A stretch of DNA of 64,000 nt from Acidimicrobiia bacterium (GCA_027494115.1 JAOSJL010000001.1:1699926-1763925), one strand, 5' to 3'; shown: positions 10,783 to 20,312, counted from the first letter of the stretch. Made by a program: numbers and translations. Notes: generated by a model from the sequence alone, not told the origin.

Positions 10783-12028
10783 CGGATCACCCGCGTTCCC
10801 CGGCCCGCCCCGAGCGGATCTCCAACCTGCCCACCGAGATCCCCCTGATCGTCAGCGTCGACGACCATGTCGTGGAGCCGGCTCATCTCTGGCAGACCTG
10901 GCTCCCGGAGAGGTTCCGGGAGAAGGGGCCCCGGGTCGAGCGTCACGGCCTCGGCGACCTGACGTTCGTCGGCGGCACGGGCTACGAGTACACGATCACC
11001 GACGACGGCCCGCCCTGCGACATCTGGTTCTACGAGGACCAGATGTACCCCCACAAGCGTCACGTCGCCGCCGTCGGCTTCGACCGCGACGAGATGACGC
11101 TGTCGGCGATCACCTACGACGAGATGCGGGATGGCTGCTATGAGCCGAAGGCGCGTGTCGCCGACATGTCGGCCAACCACGTCGAGGCCTCACTGTCGTT
11201 CCCCACCTTTCCGCGGTTCTGTGGGCAGACGTTCCTGGAGGCGAAGGACCGCGAGCTCGCGATGGCGTGTGTGACCGCCTACAACGACTGGATGGTCGAA
11301 GAGTGGTGCGGTGGCAGCGACGGTCACCTCATCCCGTTGTGCATCATCCCGCTGTGGGACGCCGCCGCCGCAGCTGCGGAGGTGCGCCGCAACGCGGAGC
11401 GCGGTGTGCGGGCCGTGTGCTTCAGCGAGATCCCGCACCACCTCGGTCTCCCCACCATCCACGACGCCGATCGATACTGGGATCCGTTCTTTTCCGCGTG
11501 CGAGGACACGGGCACAGTGGTGTGCATGCACATCGGCTCGTCGTCGAAGATGCCCGCCACGTCACCCGACGCCCCGCCCGCGGTGCAGGCGACGCTGTCG
11601 TTCAACAACGCCATGGCGTCGTTGTCCGACTTCCTCTTCTCGGGGTGCTGGTCCGATTCCCGGCGCTGAAGTTGGCATACTCCGAAGGGCAGATCGGATG
11701 GATTCCGTATCTGCTCGAACGCGCCGACGACGTGTGGAAGGAACACCGTGCCTGGGGCGGGGTCGCCGACCTCGTCCCGGAACCGCCGTCGACCTACTAC
11801 CACCGACAGGTCTATGGATGTTTCTTCCGTGACCACCACGGTCTCGATTCACTCGAGGCCGTCGGCGTCGACAACATCACGTTCGAGACGGACTACCCGC
11901 ACACCGACTCCACCTGGCCCCACACGCTCGAGGTCGCCCGGAAGATGATGGGGCACCTCCCCGCCGATGTCGTCCACAAGATCGTGCGCGGCAACGCCAT
12001 CCGCATGCTCGACCTCGACCTCGCCTGA
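10779..12028 (+). CDS. Amidohydrolase_2-family metal-dependent hydrolase, frame break
   Basis: TIM-barrel hydrolase of the ACMS-decarboxylase type, about 415 residues. The first strand shows VSVDDHVVEPAHLWQTWLP (the family E/DxH position). The barrel continues through ASLSFPTFPRFCGQTF, VCFSEIPHHLGLPTIHD and VCMHIGSSS, and ends with ITFETDYPHTDSTWPHT, carrying the metal-site Asp. The frame breaks at the G run 11642-11645; adding one G joins SDFLFSG to VLVRFPALKLAYSEGQIGW, a classic segment of this family. The break is very probably an error. Decarboxylase or hydrolase activity is inferred only from the family. Confidence 0.85.
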
Positions 12029-12033
12029 GGCGC

Positions 12034-12048
12034 GGCGGCGAAGCCGCC
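12034..12048. terminator. Hairpin between convergent genes
   Basis: GGCGGC-GAA-GCCGCC lies just after the amidohydrolase stop, between two convergent genes. It lacks a U-tract. Confidence 0.4.
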
Positions 12049-12069
12049 ACGAGCGGTAATAGCCGTCAC

Positions 12070-12642
12070 CTAGTTGTTGGAGGGATCGTCGGGGGCGTTG
12101 GCGAACCAGGCGAGGCGTCCTCCCTGGCGCAGGAGCACGGCACGCCACAGTTCCTCGGGATCTGGGCTGAACGGATCGTCGGCGTCGGCGTCGAGAACCA
12201 TCCATCCGCCCGCGGCGATCTCACCGTCGAGTTGACCCGGCGCCCAGCCCGAGTGTCCGGCGAAGACGCGTAACCGCTCGATGGCTCCGACGTCGTCGGG
12301 GTCACGCGAGAGGTCGATGCTCGCGAGGTCGGATCCCACGTCGGCCCAGGCCGAGGACTCCTCGGCGGCGGCAGCCGGACGCCCTCTCGCCAGCGCGATC
12401 ACGCTCTCGGGAGCGACCGGCCCGCCCACGAAGATCTGGGCCGGCGCATCGGCGATGCCCGCCCACGGGGTCAGCGGCTCGGCGACCGGCAGGTCGCTCG
12501 GTCGGTTGAGGACCACACCCAGTGCGCCCTCGGGGCTGTGTTCCAGGACGAGGAGGACCGTCCGGTCGAAGTTCGGGTCGGCCATCGCGGAGGGTGCAGC
12601 GACGAGGAGCCGTCCACGCGTCGAGAGGAAGTCGCCCGCCAC
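12070..12642 (-). CDS. YqgE/AlgH-family protein (UPF0301)
   Basis: A 190-residue protein with the family start RLLVAAPSAMADPNFDRTV, then LGVVLNRPSDLPVAEPL, QIFVGGPVAPESVIAL and the distinctive RVFAGHSGWAPGQLDGEI. Function is poorly defined in the family. It is divergent from the acyl-CoA synthetase gene with an 80-bp gap. Confidence 0.93.
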   Translation of the reverse strand: MAGDFLSTRGRLLVAAPSAMADPNFDRTVLLVLEHSPEGALGVVLNRPSDLPVAEPLTPWAGIADAPAQIFVGGPVAPESVIALARGRPAAAAEESSAWADVGSDLASIDLSRDPDDVGAIERLRVFAGHSGWAPGQLDGEIAAGGWMVLDADADDPFSPDPEELWRAVLLRQGGRLAWFANAPDDPSNN

Positions 12643-12722
12643 ATCACGCAGCGTACCGTCGACGCGCTTACGATCCTCACGGGCACCGATCCGTTCATCC
12701 GCCTGAATTCGGAGGGTTCACC

Positions 12723-14366
12723 GTGGCGAGTTACAACCTCTCGGAGCTCTTCGAGGACGTAGCCGACGTCGTGCCCGACCGCGAGGCGCTCATCACGCCC
12801 AGGCGCCGGCTCACCTTCGCACAGCTCGACGCCCGCGCCACGCGGTTGGCACACCATCTCGCCGAGGCGGGAATCGGCGCCGGGGACCACGTCGGTCTCC
12901 ATCTCATGAACGGCACGGAGTACATCGAGGGAATGCTCGCGGCGTTCAAGCTGCGTGCTGTTCCGGTCAACGTCAACTACCGGTACGTCGAGCGCGAGCT
13001 CGAGTACCTCTATGAGAACGCCGATCTGGCGGCGGTGATCTTCGACCGGGCTTTCGGGCCCAGGGTGGCAGCCGTGGCGGGGCGTGTTCCCACACTCCGG
13101 CATCTCGTTGTCGTGGACGACGATTCGTCCGAACCCGTTCCCGAAGGAGCCGTGGCGTACGAGTCTGCGCTCGAGGCAGCGTCGCCCGAGCGCGATTTCA
13201 CGGGTCGTTCGGGCGACGACCTCTACATCGCCTACACCGGCGGCACCACCGGAATGCCCAAAGGTGTGGTGTGGCGCCAGGAGGACCTCTTCTTCGCCTC
13301 GATGAGCGGTGGTGATCCCGCGGGGAGCGAGGGGCCGATCACAGAACCCGAACAGCTCGTCGAGCGTGTGGGCGAAGGCACGATCGTGCAGCTCGTCACG
13401 CCCCCGCTCATGCACGTCAGTGCGCACTGGGGCACGTTCATGGCCCTGTTCGGCGGCGGAACGGTGGCGCTGACGGAGCCCGGTTCCTTCGACCCTGCTG
13501 CGGTCGTGAAGCTGATCGACGCCGAAGGTGTGAACGTCGTCGTTCTCGTGGGCGACGCCATGGCCCGACCGCTCCTCGACGAGATGGCGGCGCACCGAGA
13601 CGAGTACGACCTGTCGTCGTTGTTCGTGTTCGCATCGGGCGGCGCCGCCTTCTCGCCCGGCGCCAAGGCGAAGGTCCACGAGATCCTGCCGAACGCCATG
13701 GTGCTCGACGGCTACGGCTCGACCGAGACAGGAGTGGCCGGAACACAGAGGCGCCATCCCGGAGCCAAAGGCGACGCCGGCCTGCGGATCGCCTCGAGTG
13801 GCACGATGTCCGTGCTCGACGACGACCTCAAACCGGTGGAACCGGGCTCGGGGGTGATCGGGCGAGTGGCCCGTCGAGGTCACATCCCCCTGCGCTACCA
13901 CAAGGACGAGCAGAAGACCGCCGAGACATTTGCGGAGGTCGAAGGTGTTCGGTGGGTGCTCCCCGGCGACTTCGCCAGCCTCGACGACGACGGATCCATC
14001 GTCATGCACGGGCGCGGATCTGTGAGCATCAACACCGGTGGGGAGAAGGTCTTCCCCGAAGAGGTGGAGTCGGCCATCGTCGACCACGACGACGTGACCG
14101 ACGTCGTCGTCGTCGGTGTCCCCGACGAGCGGTGGGGCCAACGGGTTGCCGCTGTCGTACAGCCCGCACCTGGTGCCACGCCCGACCTCGCGTCGATCCA
14201 GGAGCACTGCCGCTCTCTGGTGGCGGGCTACAAGATCCCGCGCGAGCTCGTACTCGTCGACCAGGTCGAGCGGAGCCCGAGCGGCAAGGCCGACTACCGA
14301 TGGGCGAGCGCGCAGGCGGAGTCCGCGCAGGCCGAATCTCCACAGGAAGGTTCCGATCGTGGTTGA
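12723..14366 (+). CDS. Acyl-CoA synthetase (FadD, FadD19-like)
   Basis: ATP-dependent CoA ligase of 547 residues. The P-loop YTGGTTGMPKGVVWRQED, the acyl pocket VTPPLMHVSAHWGTFMALF, the A5 motif DGYGSTETGVAGT, the hinge-side GRGSVSINTGGEKVFPEE and the catalytic Lys region SPSGKADYRW are all present. The whole-length pattern (PVNVNYRYVE, GDAMARPLLDEM, RGHIPLRYHKDEQKTAETF) resembles, from memory, mycobacterial FadD19, which activates steroid side chains. GTG 12723 follows GGAGG. It overlaps the next gene by 8 bp. Confidence 0.93.
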   Translation: MASYNLSELFEDVADVVPDREALITPRRRLTFAQLDARATRLAHHLAEAGIGAGDHVGLHLMNGTEYIEGMLAAFKLRAVPVNVNYRYVERELEYLYENADLAAVIFDRAFGPRVAAVAGRVPTLRHLVVVDDDSSEPVPEGAVAYESALEAASPERDFTGRSGDDLYIAYTGGTTGMPKGVVWRQEDLFFASMSGGDPAGSEGPITEPEQLVERVGEGTIVQLVTPPLMHVSAHWGTFMALFGGGTVALTEPGSFDPAAVVKLIDAEGVNVVVLVGDAMARPLLDEMAAHRDEYDLSSLFVFASGGAAFSPGAKAKVHEILPNAMVLDGYGSTETGVAGTQRRHPGAKGDAGLRIASSGTMSVLDDDLKPVEPGSGVIGRVARRGHIPLRYHKDEQKTAETFAEVEGVRWVLPGDFASLDDDGSIVMHGRGSVSINTGGEKVFPEEVESAIVDHDDVTDVVVVGVPDERWGQRVAAVVQPAPGATPDLASIQEHCRSLVAGYKIPRELVLVDQVERSPSGKADYRWASAQAESAQAESPQEGSDRG

Positions 14367-14826
14367 CACCGGGGTGGGGGACAGGGCGGAGGACAGCGCG
14401 GTGGACGAAACGGCGGCGAACAAGGCGCTCATCGCCTCGTTCTGGGACGACCTCTACCGCCGCGACTTCGAGGCGGTGGGCGCGTACTTCACGCCCGACG
14501 GCCAGTACACCGACGTGTTCACGCCCGAGGATGACCTGGCGGTGGGTGCCGAGCAGATCATCGCTCGGCTAAGTCTCGGTATCGAGCCGTTGGAGTCGTT
14601 CAGCCACCACCCGTGGAACGTGATCGCCGAGGGGAACATGGTGTGCACCGAGCACTCCGAGGAGTGGCACTGGCGCACCGGCGAAGAGGTCACCATCCGG
14701 TTCGCGTCGATCCACGTCCTGGCCGACGGGAAGATCACGCGGTGGTGGGACTACCCGGATCTCCAGAAGCTGCTCGGTGCCGCCCCGGAATGGTGGATCG
14801 AGCACATCATGGAGGGCTACACCTGA
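14359..14826 (+). CDS. NTF2/SnoaL-like protein
   Basis: A 155-residue single-domain cone-shaped fold: ALIASFWDDLYRRDFEAVGA, YFTPDGQYTDVFTPEDDLAV, EWHWRTGEEVTIRFASIHVL and ITRWWDYPDLQKLL. The pattern resembles limonene-epoxide-hydrolase and ketosteroid-isomerase-like proteins with a WWDYPD end. GTG 14359 sits inside the end of the synthetase gene and follows AGGAAGG. An isomerase, hydratase or epoxide hydrolase role on the CoA ligase product is possible but not shown. Confidence 0.85.
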   Translation: MVDTGVGDRAEDSAVDETAANKALIASFWDDLYRRDFEAVGAYFTPDGQYTDVFTPEDDLAVGAEQIIARLSLGIEPLESFSHHPWNVIAEGNMVCTEHSEEWHWRTGEEVTIRFASIHVLADGKITRWWDYPDLQKLLGAAPEWWIEHIMEGYT

Positions 14827-14855
14827 GGACGGGCCCCCGGGGGGAAAAGAGAGAG

Positions 14856-15674
14856 GTGAGCGCTCCCGGCGCATCTCCGGGCTCCGCCCCGCGCGAGTGG
14901 GACGCCGGCAGCTACCACCGGGTGTCGACTCCCCAGCAGCAGATGGCCGTCGCGGTTCTGGAACGGCTACCGCTGCGCGGCGACGAGGTCGTCCTCGATG
15001 CGGGATGCGGATCGGGGCGGATCTCCGAGATGCTCCTCGACCGCCTCCCCGACGGGAAGGTGATCGCTGTCGATGCGTCCGAGAAGATGGTGGAGCGGGC
15101 GCGGGACCACCTCGCCGGGTTCGGAGAACGTGCGAGCGTGCAGGTGGCGGACCTGACGGCGCTGGCGGGGCCGGAGTCGCTGGATCTGGACGCTCCCGTC
15201 GACGCCGTGCTGTCGACGGCCACGTTCCACTGGATCGCCGACCACGACGCGCTGTTCGCCGCGCTGGCGTCGGTGCTGCGACCCGGAGGGCGGCTCGTGG
15301 CGCAGTGCGGGGGACGGGGCAACATCGACAGCGCGCGCGGCGTCGTGGCGACGGTGCAGGCCCAGGCTCCCTACGCCGCGCACTTCGCCGGATGGGAACC
15401 ACCCTGGCACTACGCCTCACCGGAGGACACGACGGAGCGTCTGGAGCGCGCCGGGTTCGTGGAGGTCGACTGCCGGCTCCGTCCGTGGCCGGTCGTTCCC
15501 GACGACCCCGAGGAGTTCCTGCGGACCGTGATCATCGCCCCGCACCTCGACCAACTCCCGCCGTCGCTGCACGACCCGTTCGTCGCCGATGTCCTCGAGG
15601 CCTTCGCCGCGACGGAGTCGGGCCAGGTGGAGTTGGACTACGTCAGGCTCGACATCGACGCCCTCAGCTCGTGA
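14856..15674 (+). CDS. Class I SAM-dependent methyltransferase (trans-aconitate methyltransferase-like)
   Basis: A 272-residue Rossmann methyltransferase: motif I VVLDAGCGSGRISEMLLDRL, motif II KVIAVDASEKMVERARDHL, motif III VDAVLSTATFHWIADH, motif IV SVLRPGGRLVAQCGGRGNI. The FHWI and QCGGRGN segments are typical of the Tam-like branch. GTG 14856 follows GAGAG. It is 29 bp downstream of the NTF2 gene, probably the same operon. Confidence 0.9.
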   Translation: MSAPGASPGSAPREWDAGSYHRVSTPQQQMAVAVLERLPLRGDEVVLDAGCGSGRISEMLLDRLPDGKVIAVDASEKMVERARDHLAGFGERASVQVADLTALAGPESLDLDAPVDAVLSTATFHWIADHDALFAALASVLRPGGRLVAQCGGRGNIDSARGVVATVQAQAPYAAHFAGWEPPWHYASPEDTTERLERAGFVEVDCRLRPWPVVPDDPEEFLRTVIIAPHLDQLPPSLHDPFVADVLEAFAATESGQVELDYVRLDIDALSS

Positions 15675-15690
15675 ACTGCCCTCTGAGCCC

Positions 15691-16257
15691 ATGTCAACCT
15701 TCTTGACGGTTCCGGGCGATACCAGGGCAATGGAACTCGTAGCGGCGGTCGGGCCGGTCACGGTGGAGTCGGCTGCGTCGGCCGAGACGGTCGATGATTT
15801 CGACGACGCGTATCCCGCGCTCTTCCGCCGCGCCTACCGCGTCGGATACCGGATCCTCGGTAGCCGCGCCGAGGCGGAAGAGGTGGCCCAGGAATCGCTG
15901 GCTGCGGCGCTCCTGCGGTGGAAACGAATCCACGACTACCGGGAGGCCTGGGTGGCTCGCGTCGCCTCGAACAAGGCCATCTCGGTCGTGCGTCGGCGCC
16001 GCCGGGCGGAAGACCCCGGGCAGATGGTCGATCTCGTCCACGACGGCGACACCGCGCTCCGCCTCGATCTCCAGCGCGCGCTCCTGAGCCTGCCGAAGCG
16101 GCAGCGTGAGGTCGTGGCGCTCCGCTACCTGGCCGATCAGACGGAGGCCGAAACCGCACGGGCGTTGGGCTGCTCGATCGGAACGGTGAAACAGCACGCG
16201 TTCCGCGCGCTGCGGACCCTTCGTCAAACCTTTGATGGACTCCCGGAGGAGTTGTGA
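15691..16257 (+). CDS. ECF-type RNA polymerase sigma factor
   Basis: 188 residues, or 175 from the ATG at 15730. Region 2 is YPALFRRAYRVGYRILGS and AEEVAQESLAAALLRW with the region 2.4 basic stretch; region 4 is RALLSLPKRQREVVALRYLA, then GCSIGTVKQHAFRALRTLRQ. The next gene starts within its stop (TGATG) and encodes a one-pass membrane protein, the usual sigma/anti-sigma pairing. Confidence 0.9.
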   Translation: MSTFLTVPGDTRAMELVAAVGPVTVESAASAETVDDFDDAYPALFRRAYRVGYRILGSRAEAEEVAQESLAAALLRWKRIHDYREAWVARVASNKAISVVRRRRRAEDPGQMVDLVHDGDTALRLDLQRALLSLPKRQREVVALRYLADQTEAETARALGCSIGTVKQHAFRALRTLRQTFDGLPEEL

Positions 16258-17047
16258 TGTTCGATCGACTCGACGATCAGGCTCCACCCGAGCCGACGGA
16301 GGAGGGCCTCCGGGACGTCCGCGCCCGGTTCCGTCGCCGCCGTAGCCGACGGATCGTCAGCGTCGCAGGCGCGACCGCCGTCGCCGTTCTCGTGCTCGGC
16401 GGGACGGCGTTCTCCCTCGGACGTGACGACTCGCCTTCCGTCGCGGTCGTGAGCGAGTCCTCGACGACGACACCGCCGACCACGCGCGTGCCCACGACGC
16501 TGCCTGGCGAGACCTCGACGACGACGGCGCCTGCTTCGCCCACACCACCGACAACCGTCCCACCCGACGTTCCGTCCTCCCCGTCGCAGGGCGGCGGCGC
16601 GGAGAGCCCCTCCTCGCCACCCGCGGCGCCTCAGGAACCGGTCACGTTGCCCCGGGACCTCCGTCTGGGACTCCGCGTCGCCGGTCGCTCGGTGCCCGCC
16701 GGCGGGGAGCTCGCGGAACGGTCACCGTCACGAACATCGCCAACGGTCCGCGCTACGTGCGTATCGGCGGTTGCGGTCTGAAGTTCTTCGTCAATCTCGT
16801 GAAGGCCGATTGGGAAACGGGCCCCACCAGCCATCTTCCCTGTGACCCGAACCCTGCGCTCTTGGCCGCCGGGGAGTCGCGCGACTATCCCGTCACCGTG
16901 CCGACGGGAACGGACATGGTGGAGTGGATCGACGGTGGGTGGGTGAACGTTCCGATGTCGCCGGGCGACTACCTGGCGCGCATCGTGGTCCGAGGCGGGC
17001 TCACGATCCCACCGGGGGTTCCGGTCACCATCACGCCCGCGCCCTAA
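16257..17047 (+). CDS. Putative membrane anti-sigma partner, frame break
   Basis: No clear family match. The cytoplasmic N-terminus (about 35 residues, very Arg-rich) is followed by one membrane helix, IVSVAGATAVAVLVLGGTAF, then a long Pro/Thr/Ser linker. Near 16710 the frame breaks (GAGCTCGCGGAACG; one base missing). The other frame continues as RGTVTVTNIANGPRYVRIGG and ends in an extracytoplasmic beta-rich domain, GLTIPPGVPVTITPAP. About 263 residues in all. Position directly behind an ECF sigma gene (TGATG overlap) and topology suggest an anti-sigma or signalling partner; no ZAS zinc motif is visible. Confidence 0.6.
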
Positions 17048-17140
17048 GGGCGACGATCGACAGCGGGTTGCCGCCGTGGCCCGTCGGCGCGAACAGCTCG
17101 GGCCGCATCGCTCCACCGGCATGAGCCAGGATGCGACATG

Positions 17141-17158
17141 TTGCATGCGACACATTAC
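17141..17158 (+). promoter_or_regulatory. Island operator site 1
   Basis: TTGCATGCGACACATTAC, 80 bp upstream of the first island gene. It agrees with site 2 (23269-23286) at 13 of 18 positions and shares the TTGCAT..GACA....TAC skeleton with sites 3 and 4. Likely bound by the island GntR/FCD regulator (inference). The 190-bp gap 17048-17237 otherwise shows no gene. Confidence 0.5.
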
Positions 17159-17237
17159 CGATCTAGTCTGCCTACCGCAACGGAACGCGTGTGAACTCGC
17201 CGCGAAGCAGGAGTGACTGTGCCGCAATCAACCAGCC

Positions 17238-18965
17238 ATGATTGATCTTCCGCAGGGCGGCTCCGGATTCGTCGACAGCATCCGTCTTCCCGGGGCCGTA
17301 GAGGTCGCCTTCGTCCGCTCGACGATCGCGCACGCGGAAATCGATGAGGTCGACGTGGAGGAAGCGCGTGAGATCCCCGGAGTCGTGGGTATCTGGACTG
17401 CGGCGGATCTGTCCCCAAACACGGATCTGCCGGCCGGACACGTGGATTCGCCCGAAGGCCTCATGGTTGACCCACCGGTGCGTCCACTCCTGGCGCGTGA
17501 GCAGGTCCGATTCGTCGGTGAGCCCGTAGCCGTCATCGCCGCTGAGAACCGATATGCGGCTGCGGACGCTGCCGGCATGGTCATCGTCGAGTACGAGCCG
17601 CTGGATTCGGTCGCCTCGATCGGTGAGGCTCTATCGAGTGATTCGGCCACCATTCACAAGGACATCGGATCCAACGTGGTTCTCGACCTGGAGAAGCCGC
17701 ACGGTCCGGCACCGCCCGCCACCGTCCGCCGTGCAATGTCCACTTGGATACAGCGTCGGCGGGCGCCGGCCCCCGCGTTGCCCGTGGTTGCCGCGGCGCG
17801 ATGGAAGGAGAAGGAACTCGAGCTCTGGTCCAGTAGTTCCGATCCCGAAGCAACCCACGCTGCAGTCCGTGCGATCTTCGACGTGGCTGAAGAGGACTTC
17901 ACCTTCGTGCACACCGGACTGCCTCCTTCTGGGTCGTGCACTGAGGTGGCCCCCGAGGTGCTCGTCACCGCGTACATTGCTCAACACTTGGGTCGCCCTG
18001 CTACGTACACGCAGTCGCGGAGCGAGAGCCTCCTCGCCATGCCTCACGTGCAGGCCCATGAGGCTGAGCTGACGGTCGACTTCGACGATGACGGGGTGAT
18101 CCATTCGTTCGACGTGAATCTCGTTGCCGATTCCGGGGCGTGGCCAACAGTGTCGAGTCTCGACGCGGTCTGCGAAACCGTACGCGACGTCGGTGCGCTC
18201 TACGGGATCCCCGCGGTCGGAGGCCGCGTCCGTTCTGTCGTGACGACGACGACTCCGGTCAGCGGGAGCCGGGCAACTGCCCGAGCTGCGGGCGACACGC
18301 TGGTCGAAGCTGCACTTGATCTCGTTGCGACCGAATGCTCGGTTGATCCGGTCGAGATTCGTCGGCGAAATCTTGACCGGGCGTCTGGCTCCGGTGACAA
18401 CGAAACAGCCCTCCGAGGGAGGGCACTACTCGATCGTTGCTTGGCGATCCTGGCGGACGGCGAGATGTCGGGAGCTGCAACCGACGAGTCAAGGCACCGT
18501 GGGTTGGGGATCGCACTTCGGCGGGGTCGCAACCCGGAGGAACTTGCCGCCGAGGGGTGCACGGTCGTTGTCGTGCCCGGACGGGAGGTCGAGGTGGAAC
18601 GCGCGTGCTTCGTGGGCCCTGTCTCGCAGCGTGCTGCAGGCGACGGTCTTGCGCGCGGCGTGACTGCGCTCGGGGTTGCCCGAGCTCAGTACGAGGAGAT
18701 GCGGTACGACGAGGATGGCCAGCCCCAGACGTCCACATTCGTCGACTATCTCGTACCGTCGGCGGCTGATTCGCCTCCCATAGACGTGGCAGCGACGGGG
18801 CCGGGAGGAGACCCCGACTCGTGGGCCGCGTCGGAGGCCGCAGCGGTCTCGGGAGTGACGGCAGCGCTCACGTCGCATGTCGCTGCGGGTGTGCGCGTGC
18901 CCTTCTCGAGCGAGGAACTCTGGCGAAGCTACGCGGGTCGGAGTGCAGAAGGCCTCGCGCCGTGA
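17238..18965 (+). CDS. Degenerate xanthine-dehydrogenase-family large subunit (set A)
   Basis: A 575-residue protein in one unbroken frame, against about 760-800 for catalytic relatives. The ends keep family features: FVDSIRLPGAVEVAFVRSTI, VRPLLAREQVRFVGEPVAVI, DPVEIRRRNLDRA and TSTFVDYLVPSAADSPP. The Mo-cofactor motifs are gone. Where relatives have VGGSFGAK it has GLPPSGSCTEV; where they have AYRGAGRPE it has SGSRATARAAG; the GQGH loop region is deleted; the catalytic GVGE(P/A)G is replaced by GGDPDSWAAS. It also lacks the usual N-terminal RxEDxxLLxG segment; a GTG at 17220 with a better Shine-Dalgarno sequence leads only to a short frame that stops at ATG 17238. It overlaps the small-subunit gene (GTGA). 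It is probably a non-catalytic or structurally altered subunit. Confidence 0.75.
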   Translation: MIDLPQGGSGFVDSIRLPGAVEVAFVRSTIAHAEIDEVDVEEAREIPGVVGIWTAADLSPNTDLPAGHVDSPEGLMVDPPVRPLLAREQVRFVGEPVAVIAAENRYAAADAAGMVIVEYEPLDSVASIGEALSSDSATIHKDIGSNVVLDLEKPHGPAPPATVRRAMSTWIQRRRAPAPALPVVAAARWKEKELELWSSSSDPEATHAAVRAIFDVAEEDFTFVHTGLPPSGSCTEVAPEVLVTAYIAQHLGRPATYTQSRSESLLAMPHVQAHEAELTVDFDDDGVIHSFDVNLVADSGAWPTVSSLDAVCETVRDVGALYGIPAVGGRVRSVVTTTTPVSGSRATARAAGDTLVEAALDLVATECSVDPVEIRRRNLDRASGSGDNETALRGRALLDRCLAILADGEMSGAATDESRHRGLGIALRRGRNPEELAAEGCTVVVVPGREVEVERACFVGPVSQRAAGDGLARGVTALGVARAQYEEMRYDEDGQPQTSTFVDYLVPSAADSPPIDVAATGPGGDPDSWAASEAAAVSGVTAALTSHVAAGVRVPFSSEELWRSYAGRSAEGLAP

Positions 18966-19447
18966 GGATCGCCATCAATGTCGACGGTGACAACTACGAG
19001 GCGGATGTGGAACCGCGGGTTCTACTCGTTCATTTTCTCAGCGATGTCGCCCGCACAACGAGCACGCACATCGGCTGTGATACATCCAACTGCGGGAGCT
19101 GCACGGTGCTCGTCGATGGAGAAGCTGTCAAGGCGTGCAACGTGCTTGCCGTCCAAGCGGATGGTCGCCGGGTAACGACGGTCGATGGACTCGTTCAGGA
19201 GCCGGCTCGGTCCCTGGCAGAGCGGGTTCTGAAGCAGCTTCCGAGCGAGTGCGGCTACTGCGGCCCTGGGATCGTCATGACGGCGCTGGGTCTGCTTCAC
19301 GACCGATCTGATCTCGACACAGCCTCGTTGCGCGCGGGGCTGGAAGGCAACATCTGTCGTTGCACGGGTTACGTCGGTATCGTCGATGCGATCGTCGAAA
19401 CGGCCGGCGAGGCGCAACCCGATGCCTGGGGAACGGGCGGGTCATGA
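18962..19447 (+). CDS. [2Fe-2S] small subunit of molybdenum hydroxylase, set A
   Basis: 161 residues. The plant-type cluster is HIGCDTSNCGSCTVLVDGE with a fourth Cys in VKACN; the second cluster is ECGYCGPGIVMTALGLL and NICRCTGYVGIVDAIV. The Gln normally before CG(F/Y)C, next to the pterin in catalytic enzymes, is Glu here, and the following Thr of CTPG is Gly. This fits the altered large subunit. GTGA overlap upstream and ATGA overlap downstream give tight coupling in the order L-S-M. Confidence 0.9.
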   Translation: MRIAINVDGDNYEADVEPRVLLVHFLSDVARTTSTHIGCDTSNCGSCTVLVDGEAVKACNVLAVQADGRRVTTVDGLVQEPARSLAERVLKQLPSECGYCGPGIVMTALGLLHDRSDLDTASLRAGLEGNICRCTGYVGIVDAIVETAGEAQPDAWGTGGS

Positions 19448-20282
19448 TTCCTCTTGCTTTCGACTACGTGCGAGCCGAGAGTGCCGACGAGGCGCTGGCG
19501 CAACTCGTGGCAAATGGTGAGGATGCGAAACTCCTGGCCGGTGGGCACTCACTTCTACCGTTGTTGAAGCTTCGCCTCGCGGCCCCGTCGGTGTTGATCG
19601 ATGTCGGCGACGTCTCGGAGCTCCGGTATGTCCGTGAGGAAGGTAGTGAAATCGCGATCGGGGCACTTACACGCCACCATGATCTGGAGACGAGCGCAGT
19701 GCTCGCTCGGCACTTCCCCCTGCTGTGCCGGGTCGCCGCTCTCATCGGCGATCCGCAGGTGCGCAACCGCGGCACGATCGGGGGTCGCTCGCGCACGGCG
19801 ATGCGGCGAGCGATCTTCCCGCAGCGGTGCTCGTGGCTGACGCGACGATGGTGATCCAGGGGGGCGACGGTCGTCGTAGCGTGCGCGCAGCCGACTTCTT
19901 CCAGGGCTTTCTCGACACAGCGCTCGAAGAGCAGGAGATGCTCGTCGAGATCCGTATTCCCAAGGCTCGTGGGAGCGGGTGGAGCTACCGGAAGTTCAAC
20001 CGCCGAGCGCAGGATTACGCAGTTGTTGCTGCGGCTGTCGTGCTTGGCGACGTCCCGAGAGTCAGCCTCGTCAACATGGGTTCTGTTCCGATTCGAGCCA
20101 CTGAGGTGGAGGCTGCTCTTGCGGCGGGTGAGGAGTACGGACGAGCCGCACGTCTGTCGGCAGAGGGCACGGACCCGATGCCCGACCACAACGCCTCGGA
20201 GGAGTACCGCCGCCACCTGGCCTGTGAGCTAGTGGCAGAGGCTCTTGCTGAAGCGGGTGATCGCCAATCCCCGTTTTCCTGA
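19444..20282 (+). CDS. FAD-binding medium subunit of molybdenum hydroxylase, set A, frame break
   Basis: About 280 residues. The first FAD loop is AKLLAGGHSLLPLLKLRLA. The second, RNRGTIGG, is cut by a frame break at the G run 19780-19784; one more G gives RNRGTIGGSLAHGDAASDLP, exactly the family motif. The CODH-type C-terminal domain follows (SWSYRKFNRRAQDYAVVA-like segment and SEEYRRHLACELV). It is convergent with glcD across 30 bp. Confidence 0.87.
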
Positions 20283-20312
20283 GGCCCGCAACCTCGCCCT
20301 GACGCCGGTTGC

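Noticed and set aside
15700..15735. TTGACG at 15703 as a promoter inside the sigma-factor start region
   Set aside because: No matching -10 at proper distance, and it falls inside the proposed coding start. It remains only a hint that ATG 15730 may be the true start.
17238..18965. Set A large subunit as a simple frameshifted gene
   Set aside because: The frame is open throughout and flanking conserved segments align in that single frame. The missing motifs are replaced by other sequence in frame, so a sequencing indel does not explain the loss.
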